Source: Lysobacterales bacterium UBA5700
GTDB taxonomy: Bacteria; Pseudomonadota; Gammaproteobacteria; Xanthomonadales; Xanthomonadaceae
Direction of reading: 5' to 3'
Assembly (NCBI GenBank): GCA_002420085.1
Contig: DIHI01000006.1
Span: forward strand, 1,690-7,231
Length of the DNA stretch: 5,542 nucleotides
In this document: piece after piece, positions 1 to 5,542 of the stretch
Position numbering within the stretch: the first letter of the stretch is position 1
Layout: every line of letters starts with the position of its first letter
Made by a program: the position numbers and the translations under genes
Notes under the pieces: generated by a model
Told to the model about the DNA's origin: nothing
Databases searched by the model: none
The model's input: the letters and a program-made list of their open reading frames with translations, nothing else

Positions 1-1
1 G

Positions 2-619
2 GTGCTCGGTCAGCTCGCCCGGCACACCGGCTGCCACACGAATACGGCCTTGATCACCGACATCGCCGATGCCTGTCTGAACGCCGCCGACTACCGTAGC
101 GGCAGCCTGGCTCAATGGGCCAGCGACCACATCGCGGTCCGCAGCATGTTCGCCAAGGAGCCTGATGACCTGAGCGATCTGACCACGACAGTCGCTGAGG
201 TCTGTCAGACGCTTGCCAATTCTGATCGGAAGCTGGACGAGAGCCTGCTGGCCAGCGAGTTGAGGGCACTGGTCGAAAAGGTGCAGGCGCTGATGACTGA
301 AATCGAGCCTGCCAGGCTGTTCTGCCTGATGCGTGATGTCCGACGCACGATTGCTGGCTTGCCCACGGCCAACGCGCAGCCGTACTTCACGGATCGGGAA
401 ATCTTGCTGGGCGTACCTGGACCGGTGATATCGGGGTTGGTGGCAGACAGCAGCGAAAAGCAGCCCGTCTCATCAGCCTCAAACAAGCGGGTGGTGGCGA
501 ACTGCACCCCCACTTCGTCTGATTCGCATCCTGGAAAAACCGAAGAGCGAAGAGCAAGCAAAGCCTTGCACCGGACAACATCGCCACCCAAGTGGATTGG
601 GCATGCAGCCCCCGCCTGA
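2..619 (+). CDS. Unrecognised protein, 3' portion (start possibly outside window)
   Basis: The frame is open from the first bases of the window to a TGA at 617-619, giving 205 residues. It can be read from a GTG at position 2, but only one base precedes that, so no ribosome-binding site can be judged and the true start may lie upstream. I do not recognise the family. Residues 1 to about 140 look like a soluble, mainly helical domain with amphipathic stretches (for example LRALVEKVQALMTEIEPARL) and the G/C-rich third positions of a real gene. From about residue 143 the protein becomes polar and rich in Ser, Thr, Pro, Lys and Arg, probably disordered, with less biased codons. I see no signal peptide, membrane segment or catalytic motif. 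The gene overlaps the next start by 17 bases in another frame, which suggests the same operon. It could be an effector or regulator of the downstream system, but nothing in the sequence proves that. An alternative is that the tail is read-through of a decayed gene end. Confidence 0.55.
   Translation: MLGQLARHTGCHTNTALITDIADACLNAADYRSGSLAQWASDHIAVRSMFAKEPDDLSDLTTTVAEVCQTLANSDRKLDESLLASELRALVEKVQALMTEIEPARLFCLMRDVRRTIAGLPTANAQPYFTDREILLGVPGPVISGLVADSSEKQPVSSASNKRVVANCTPTSSDSHPGKTEERRASKALHRTTSPPKWIGHAAPA
592..596 (+). promoter_or_regulatory. Weak ribosome-binding site for the double ATPase gene
   Basis: GTGGA lies six bases before the ATG at 603 and is the only purine-rich candidate near it. 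It is a poor Shine-Dalgarno match. With the 17-base overlap onto the upstream gene, translation of the ATPase may depend on ribosomes finishing that gene. No convincing -35/-10 promoter pair was seen in the preceding 150 bases. Confidence 0.3.
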
Positions 620-3494
620 ATCCAAGTCCGCACGCACGACCCGCTTTGTCGCGTTCTACTCGCACAAGGGCGGTGTCGGGCGCTCGATGGCGCTGTGCAA
701 TACCGCCTACGTGCTGGCGCGCCGGGGTCATCGGGTTGCGCTGATCGACCTCGACCTGGAAGCGCCGGGTCTGCATCACAGCGATCTGTTCGTCAACCAG
801 TTCAGCTCGGACAACGCCGTCGGCGCCCGCTCCGGCGGCCTGCTCGGGCTGATCGACCGCTGGCGCGAATGGCTGCGCATGCCCGACACCCCATTCGATT
901 GGCAGTTTAATCACCAGATGATCCGCTCGGAAGCGGCCTTCGAGTGGATCAAGTTGAAAGATCCCAAGCGCGAGGAGCTTGGGGTGATCGATCTGTTTCC
1001 CGCTGGTCGCTTCGATAGCGGGTATCGGTCTCGCCTGGCGCAGTTGGACTGGTCGAAACTGTACAGCGAGCATGCGGCCGGCGCGATGTTCGAGGGCCTG
1101 AAGGAAGCACTGCGACAGGCCGGCTACGACTATGTGTTGATCGACAGCCGAACCGGCCTGAGCGACGCCTTCTATGTCGCCACCCTGACCCTGGCCGATA
1201 CCGTGGTGCTGCTGACCTCGCTCAACCACCAGAACATCCTGGGCAGCCGCGATGCGGTACAACTGATGCGTGACCCGGCCACCGTAGAGGAGTTCGGCGA
1301 GCGCGAGATCATCCTGATCGCCTCACCCTCGCCCGGCGCCTTCGTGGGTCCGGAAGAGGTAGCGAAGCGGCTGCACGCTATCCAGCAAGAAGAATGGCCC
1401 GGTTTCACGCCAGCCCTGACCCTGCCCTATGTACCGGCCCTGTCGCTGCGCGAGGACACCCTCTGCCGGCAGATCGAGAAACTCGGACAGAATCCCCAGG
1501 ATGACACCTATGCCCGGGCGTTTCATAGTTTGGTGGATGGGTTGGAGGGGGCCACGGACTTGCTGCTCAAGCCCCCTCAAGAGTCATACAACGAACGATC
1601 AAATCCATTTCTGACGATCCGCTCCGACTACCAGTCGGAGGACGAATTGCTGCGCCATTTCGTCGACCCCGGCAAGCACCTGGTCGAGGCGACTGAGGAC
1701 TTCATGCCGGCGATCATCGAGGGCGCGCGCGGCTCGGGCAAGACCATGCTGGCGCGCAACTATGCCTACGAGACCGAGGTCGAGCGCGGCCGGCTGCGTG
1801 AACAATGCCGGCGAATCGGGCTGTATTTCCGCCTGGAAGTCGATCTGCTGCGCAGCTTCGACATCCGCGATGAGGCCCTCCGGCCGATGTTCGACCAGTT
1901 GTTCGGGCAGTTCTGGGATCTGCTGATCCTGCGCAAGGCCCTGCTGGCGCTGAGCGCCCTGGGTGGCGGTACGCTCAACTACTGGTTGCCGGATGAGGAG
2001 GCCCGAGCGCGGCTGTTCACCCGACTGGCGCGCGAAATGGGCCGGCGCGACGCCGAGGCCCGACCGATCAGCCAGCAGGTGCTGCTCGACGAGGTGATCG
2101 AGAATCTGCTCAGTGATATCCGGTTCTACCTCAACAACCCAAGCCCGGACAATGTTCCGGTCCGGGTGCAGAGCAATGTTCCAATCAAGCTGCTGGTCGA
2201 GACCCTGCGCCGTTCCGGTCGTTTCAGGGACACCTATTTCGTGGTTCTGGTCGATGAGTTCGAGAACCTCCGCGATTACCAGCAACGGGTAGTCAATACC
2301 CGGCTGAAACAGAGCAAGCGCGACGACGGCATCACCTACAAGCTGTTCATTCGCCATGGTGGCCTGAAGACCTCGGCCACCGAGGCCGATGGCCAGCCGA
2401 TCCAGAACGTCCACGACTACCGGCGGTTCGTGCTCGATGAGGATCTGGAGTTCGCGGACTTTCAGCGGCACGCCCGGCAGATCGTCGAGCGGCATCTGCA
2501 ACACTCCCTGTTTGCCCGACACGGGGTGCGCACGGTGGATGATCTGTTCGCCAGCATCGGCCCGGAAGAGGAGGCCGAGCGGATCCACGGCAAGGGCCGA
2601 CGTGACGCCCTTACCCGCTTCGTGACCGGCCATGGTGGGCTGAGTGCCGGTGACAAGCAGCAGTTCCTGGCCTGGCTGGATCGCCAGTCGGCCATCCTGC
2701 GCCGGGTGGTGGCGGTGTTGATGGTCAACCAGGGCAAGCCCTGTGCTGAAGTGATGGCCGAATTCGATGGCGACAGCCCCCGTGCCCGCGACTGGCTGCA
2801 CAATTACCAGCGCGGCGGCCTGTTCTGGCTGTGCGCCCTGCACCGGGTACCCAAGCTGTATGCCGGTTTCAACGACATGGTCGGCATTGCCGGCTACAAC
2901 ATCCGCTACCTGCTCGATCAATGTCAGGTGGTGGTCGCCGCCTGGTTGGAGCAGGCCGACAAGACCCGACCACTGCCGATTCCGGTCGAATTGCAGAGTG
3001 AAGCCATCCTGTCACGGTCGAAAAGCTATCGCCGGGTGCTGCTGGAGGAAGGCGAACACTCCCGGGATTTGCAGCGCCTGATCGAGCGTCTCGGCCGGGT
3101 GTTCGAGGCACTGCATCGTTCGAGTGTCCAGAGCGAGCCCGAACAAAATCATTTCAAGTTGAAGGGCGAGGTGTCCGAGCGGAGCGAGAAAGTCCTGCGG
3201 GTGGCCTATCAGGCGGCAGCTCTGCGCCGGCTCGACGAAAACAAGCAGAAGAGCCTGGCCGATGTCCGGGGCGATGTCTGGCAATTGCATCCTCGATTCG
3301 CACCGATGTTCTCGATCTCCTGGCGGCGCAAGAAGCAATTGGTGCTCGACGCGGCCGATTTCGAACATATCCTGTGGGGCGAAGACAGTGTCTGGGCACG
3401 CTGGCTGGCCCTGTTCCAGCAGCGTCAGCGCACCGAGCCGGACGGTGACGACCCGCAGATGCGCATGGCGCTGGAGCCATCGGCGGGTGATTGA
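603..3494 (+). CDS. Fused KGGVGR-type ParA/MinD-like ATPase and ORC/CDC6-like AAA+ ATPase
   Basis: This 963-residue cytosolic protein carries two nucleotide-binding modules. The N-terminal module (about residues 14-320) has a deviant Walker A, KGGVGRS at 22-28. The signature lysine is present and Arg replaces the usual second Lys. An ALIDLDLEAPGL segment (DxDxxxPG type) follows, then a Walker B-like strand VLIDSRTGLSD around D181. This matches the KGGVGR variant of the ParA/MinD/CobQ superfamily. The second module begins near NPF at 334-336, with a classical Walker A GARGSGKT (374-381), Walker B VVLVDEFE (D551, E552), a LFIRHGG strand (R584) in the sensor-1 region, a possible sensor-2 GYNIR (764-768), and a C-terminal FAPMFSISWRRKK block (about 899-911). 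Together these resemble bacterial ORC/CDC6-like AAA+ ATPases. ATG 603 was preferred over TTG 597 because it lies 21 codons before the P-loop; its ribosome-binding site is weak (GTGGA at 592-596). The gene overlaps both neighbours. Its role as NTP-dependent switch or motor of a defence or modification system is inferred. Confidence 0.88.
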   Translation: MQPPPESKSARTTRFVAFYSHKGGVGRSMALCNTAYVLARRGHRVALIDLDLEAPGLHHSDLFVNQFSSDNAVGARSGGLLGLIDRWREWLRMPDTPFDWQFNHQMIRSEAAFEWIKLKDPKREELGVIDLFPAGRFDSGYRSRLAQLDWSKLYSEHAAGAMFEGLKEALRQAGYDYVLIDSRTGLSDAFYVATLTLADTVVLLTSLNHQNILGSRDAVQLMRDPATVEEFGEREIILIASPSPGAFVGPEEVAKRLHAIQQEEWPGFTPALTLPYVPALSLREDTLCRQIEKLGQNPQDDTYARAFHSLVDGLEGATDLLLKPPQESYNERSNPFLTIRSDYQSEDELLRHFVDPGKHLVEATEDFMPAIIEGARGSGKTMLARNYAYETEVERGRLREQCRRIGLYFRLEVDLLRSFDIRDEALRPMFDQLFGQFWDLLILRKALLALSALGGGTLNYWLPDEEARARLFTRLAREMGRRDAEARPISQQVLLDEVIENLLSDIRFYLNNPSPDNVPVRVQSNVPIKLLVETLRRSGRFRDTYFVVLVDEFENLRDYQQRVVNTRLKQSKRDDGITYKLFIRHGGLKTSATEADGQPIQNVHDYRRFVLDEDLEFADFQRHARQIVERHLQHSLFARHGVRTVDDLFASIGPEEEAERIHGKGRRDALTRFVTGHGGLSAGDKQQFLAWLDRQSAILRRVVAVLMVNQGKPCAEVMAEFDGDSPRARDWLHNYQRGGLFWLCALHRVPKLYAGFNDMVGIAGYNIRYLLDQCQVVVAAWLEQADKTRPLPIPVELQSEAILSRSKSYRRVLLEEGEHSRDLQRLIERLGRVFEALHRSSVQSEPEQNHFKLKGEVSERSEKVLRVAYQAAALRRLDENKQKSLADVRGDVWQLHPRFAPMFSISWRRKKQLVLDAADFEHILWGEDSVWARWLALFQQRQRTEPDGDDPQMRMALEPSAGD
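3473..3476 (+). promoter_or_regulatory. Ribosome-binding site deciding the GTG 3487 start
   Basis: GGAG sits ten bases before the GTG at 3487, within the last codons of the ATPase gene. It supports a 315-residue product rather than the longer open frame reaching back to 3262. Its position allows translational coupling between the two genes. Confidence 0.6.
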
Positions 3495-4434
3495 ACGACT
3501 GCGGCTCGAATTGGCCCAGGCACACGTGGCGAGCCTGTCGCAGCACGTGCTGCTGACCGGCGCCCCGCCGCACGAAGTGGTCGAGGATCGTGACCACTGG
3601 TATCGGGGTAGTTTCCATGGCCCGGTACTTTCGGTGACACCAACCGGCTCCGGCGGCGGCAGCCGCTATCGCCTGGAACTGCGCTGGCACGGTGCCGGCA
3701 CCGCAGCCATCAATCGGGATCGCGACTGCGACTGGCGTGATTTCGACCAGGGCTTCAATGACCTGATGCCGGCCGATCACCGCGTCCTGCTCGACATGAG
3801 TACGTTCGGCTTCGATGGCCTGATCTACCTGCTGCGGGCACTCGACCGCCGTACCATCAAGCGGTTCGACTACTGCTATGTCGTCCCGGCCGGCTACGAC
3901 CAGGATCCGATCCTCGACCTTCAGCACGACATCCGGCAGCCCAAGGGCTATGTCGAACTGATCGACCCGGAGCAACGGCGGGCCAAGCTGTTCCTGCTCG
4001 GGTTCGACGAACTGCGTGCCGATCGCTTTCTCGACACCTACGACTGGTCCGACGACGACCTGTATGTCTGCATCGGCGATCCGGGCACGGTCCCGGATGG
4101 TTTCGACCGTAGCCGCAAGGCGCTGTCGGATCGTCTGGGCCGGCTGGTGGATCGCTGCCCGGAGCGGGTGTTCCGACGTGATGCCGCCGATCCACATGCC
4201 CTGGAAGCCTTGATCCTGAAGATGGTGGACCAGCATCAACGCCTCGACCTGATGCCGCTCGGCCCCAAGCCCTGGACCTTCGCGGCCGCCTCGGCCTACC
4301 TCAAACTGCGGCGTGGCAAACCGCAGGGACGCAGCGATTCGCCGATCCGCATTCTCTACGATTACGGCCAGCGCAAACCCGGCCGCACCCATGGCGTCGA
4401 CAGTGTGGTGTTCGGCACCTGGAGTCTGGCGTGA
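3487..4434 (+). CDS. Hypothetical alpha/beta protein between ATPase and methyltransferase genes
   Basis: This is a 315-residue soluble protein of unknown function. The frame is open upstream to 3262, but that extension lies inside the ATPase gene. The GTG at 3487 is chosen because it has a GGAG ribosome-binding site ten bases upstream and overlaps the ATPase stop by only 8 bases. The sequence alternates predicted strands and helices. After an N-terminal part with a Gly/Ser-rich turn (about 53-59) come VLLDMSTFGFDGLIYLLRAL (100-119), then a strand FDYCYVVPAGYD (127-138), a KLFLLGFDELRADRFLDTYD segment, a LYVCIGDPG strand-turn, and LMPLGPKPWTF (G259, P260, K261, P262). The C-terminus again looks like a strand-rich Rossmann-like unit. 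No signal peptide, membrane helix, Walker motif or metal-binding cysteine cluster is visible. Codon use matches its neighbours. Its place in a tightly overlapping operon suggests it works with the ATPase and methyltransferase, as adaptor or effector; this is inference. Confidence 0.82.
   Translation: MIERLRLELAQAHVASLSQHVLLTGAPPHEVVEDRDHWYRGSFHGPVLSVTPTGSGGGSRYRLELRWHGAGTAAINRDRDCDWRDFDQGFNDLMPADHRVLLDMSTFGFDGLIYLLRALDRRTIKRFDYCYVVPAGYDQDPILDLQHDIRQPKGYVELIDPEQRRAKLFLLGFDELRADRFLDTYDWSDDDLYVCIGDPGTVPDGFDRSRKALSDRLGRLVDRCPERVFRRDAADPHALEALILKMVDQHQRLDLMPLGPKPWTFAAASAYLKLRRGKPQGRSDSPIRILYDYGQRKPGRTHGVDSVVFGTWSLA
4421..4424 (+). promoter_or_regulatory. Ribosome-binding site for the methyltransferase gene
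   Basis: GGAG lies six bases before the GTG at 4431, inside the end of the preceding gene. Start and preceding stop share GTGA, a typical arrangement for stop-start translational coupling and matched expression of neighbouring subunits. Confidence 0.7.
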
Positions 4435-5542
4435 GCGATTTCGGGGTTTTCGATACGCCGAGCGATTGGTGTCGTGCCGCTGTCGCCGATGTTTCGATTC
4501 GACCCGACTGCGTGATCGACCTCGGCGCCGGTACCGGTGGCCTGCTGGCGGCGGCGGCAGCGCGCTGGTCCGACGCGCGACTGGTGGCGGCCGAGCGTGA
4601 TCCTTCGCGGCTTGACCATCTTCGCCAGACCTTGCCACGGGCCGAGGCGCTGCATGCCGACCTGCTGGCAGCCGCCTGGCCGGATGACCTCATGGCCTTG
4701 CTCGGCCGGGTCGATCTGGCGGTCTGCAATCCACCATTCCACCGAATGGCGATCGATGCGGGCGTGATCGACTGGCTGTCGCGCGCCGGCCTGACCGATA
4801 GCGGTCTCGGTCTTGGCCTGGAACCGAGCGAAGACAAGAAAACGATCGCCGCCGAACTGGTTTTCTTCGCTCAGAACCTGGCGATGCTGCGATCGGGCGG
4901 GGAGTTGGCCATCATCCTGCCCGACGGCATGCTGTCGGGCGGCCGCTATCGCGGTTTCCGCAGGGCCTTGCTCCGCCAGCACCGGGTACGACGCATCGTG
5001 TCGATGCCACGTGCCTGCTTCCACGGAACCGAAGCACGCACCCACCTGTTGCTGATCAGCAAGGATCTCGGGCCGACCCGTCGGGTGGCACTGCGGGGAC
5101 GGGTCGAGGATGGCGATTTTTCGGTCGCGGCATCGGAACTGATCGACCGTGCCGATCCGGACTTCCATTCCTGGCGACGGCAGCACGCACGATCACAGCC
5201 AGCGGACCCGCACACCCTGGCTGACATCGGCGCACAGGCGGTGCGCGGCACCCTCTCCGGCAAGCGTCTGCGCCAATCGGCCAGTCCGTTTTTTCACACC
5301 AGCGACCTGCCGGTTGGCGCGAACACGGCCGAGGTCGGCTCGGATACCGACCTCGCTCGGGCGGACCTTGGTCCGCTCGCCGGGCCAGGCGATATTCTGA
5401 TCGCACGGGTCGGCACACGTTGCCTCGGACGGGTTGCACAGGTACGAGCCGGCTCCGCTCCGATTTCCGATTGCCTGTTCCGGCTACGGGTTCCGCTCCA
5501 GTGGCAGGCGAGCGTCTGCCGGCAGCTTGCCAGTGATTCGGG
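4431..5542 (+). CDS. N6-adenine DNA methyltransferase with fused HsdS-like target-recognition domain, 3'-truncated
   Basis: The frame is open from GTG 4431 to the window end (370 complete codons, no stop), so the C-terminus is missing. The start overlaps the previous stop as GTGA and has a GGAG ribosome-binding site six bases upstream. The enzyme should transfer methyl from S-adenosylmethionine to the N6 of adenine in DNA. Visible motifs, in gamma-class order: DTPSDW (8-13, motif X-like), DLGAGTG (30-36, SAM binding), acidic E55 at the end of the next strand, and VCNPPF (98-103, catalytic motif IV). Next comes an HsdM-like segment with GGELAIILPDG and a FHGTEARTHLLLISKD stretch. From about residue 263 (LADIGAQAVRG) the protein resembles an HsdS/type IIG target-recognition region, with the GDILIARVG strand at 320-328. 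Motif I lies only 30 residues from the start, leaving no room for an N-terminal nuclease or the helical HsdM N-domain. It probably supplies self-marking for the operon; an orphan methyltransferase is the alternative. Confidence 0.9.
   Translation, partial: MSDFGVFDTPSDWCRAAVADVSIRPDCVIDLGAGTGGLLAAAAARWSDARLVAAERDPSRLDHLRQTLPRAEALHADLLAAAWPDDLMALLGRVDLAVCNPPFHRMAIDAGVIDWLSRAGLTDSGLGLGLEPSEDKKTIAAELVFFAQNLAMLRSGGELAIILPDGMLSGGRYRGFRRALLRQHRVRRIVSMPRACFHGTEARTHLLLISKDLGPTRRVALRGRVEDGDFSVAASELIDRADPDFHSWRRQHARSQPADPHTLADIGAQAVRGTLSGKRLRQSASPFFHTSDLPVGANTAEVGSDTDLARADLGPLAGPGDILIARVGTRCLGRVAQVRAGSAPISDCLFRLRVPLQWQASVCRQLASDS
5330..5355. repeat. Perfect 9-base inverted repeat inside the methyltransferase gene
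   Basis: CGAGGTCGG at 5330-5338 is mirrored by CCGACCTCG at 5347-5355 across an eight-base loop. It lies within the target-recognition part of the methyltransferase coding sequence and has no following T-run, so it is not an intrinsic terminator. In DNA this GC-rich, chance is a fair explanation. Confidence 0.4.

Noticed and set aside
597..602. TTG start two codons before ATG 603 for the ATPase gene
   Set aside because: TTG is a rarer start, no better ribosome-binding site precedes it, and the ATG already leaves a normal short lead before the P-loop.
565..602. Possible promoter beginning with TTGCAC near 565 upstream of the ATPase gene
   Set aside because: No acceptable -10 element follows at 16-18 bases, and the region is the coding end of the preceding gene.
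963..983. Seven-base inverted repeat (CCCAAGC / GCTTGGG) that could look like a terminator
   Set aside because: It lies inside the ATPase coding sequence, has no T-run after it, and is short enough to arise by chance.
387..1262. Antisense open frame of 291 codons on the - strand
   Set aside because: It crosses the junction of two + strand genes and covers the strand opposite the KGGVGR domain, with no motif of its own.
1599..2921. Antisense open frame of 440 codons on the - strand
   Set aside because: It mirrors the AAA+ half of the ATPase gene, and its translation looks like a reverse-complement shadow (rich in Gln, Val, Gly, Ala) without motifs. The + strand frame carries Walker A and B in the right order.
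3262..3486. N-terminal extension of the unknown middle gene starting at ATG 3262
   Set aside because: The extra 75 codons overlap the C-terminal block of the ATPase, and their translation is Cys/Trp/Arg/Ser-rich shadow sequence. The GTG at 3487 has a ribosome-binding site and a short overlap.
3154..4638. Long antisense open frame (494 codons) on the - strand
   Set aside because: It lies opposite three well-supported + strand genes, has no recognisable domain, and its Arg/Pro/Ala-rich translation is typical of a shadow frame in GC-rich DNA.
1..5542. CRISPR arrays, tRNA or rRNA genes, insertion sequences, tandem repeats
   Set aside because: No regularly spaced repeats, RNA gene signatures, transposase motifs or terminal repeats were seen; the window is essentially filled by coding sequence.

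Overview
This GC-rich window (roughly 60-65% G+C by eye, not counted) reads almost entirely on the + strand. Third codon positions are strongly G/C-biased, and CTG, GCC, GGC and CGG codons dominate. That fits a high-GC proteobacterium, but there is no rRNA, tRNA or housekeeping gene to fix the taxon. The content looks accessory, and the gene types are those often seen in restriction/modification or phage-defence islands.

Four genes lie head to tail with no intergenic space. First, positions 2-619 hold the 3' part of an unrecognised gene whose start may lie outside the window and whose last 60 or so codons encode a polar, probably disordered tail. Second, 603-3494 encodes a 963-residue protein joining two P-loop ATPase modules: an N-terminal ParA/MinD-like 'KGGVGR' ATPase and a C-terminal AAA+ ATPase resembling the ORC/CDC6-like bacterial family. 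Third, 3487-4434 encodes a 315-residue alpha/beta protein that I cannot assign to a named family. Fourth, 4431 to the window end holds an open, 3'-truncated gene for an N6-adenine DNA methyltransferase of the HsdM type (motif I DLGAGTG, motif IV NPPF) followed directly by an HsdS-like target-recognition region.

Consecutive genes overlap by 17, 8 and 4 bases. The last two starts are GTG codons with a GGAG ribosome-binding site inside the preceding gene, so the set is probably one translationally coupled operon. The most economical reading is a multi-gene DNA modification/defence system. The methyltransferase with its own target-recognition domain would mark self DNA. The double ATPase would act as NTP-dependent sensor, motor or switch. 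The unknown protein would be an adaptor or effector. No nuclease or helicase is visible in the window, and one may lie downstream. The system-level role is inference; the domain calls rest on motifs visible in the translations.
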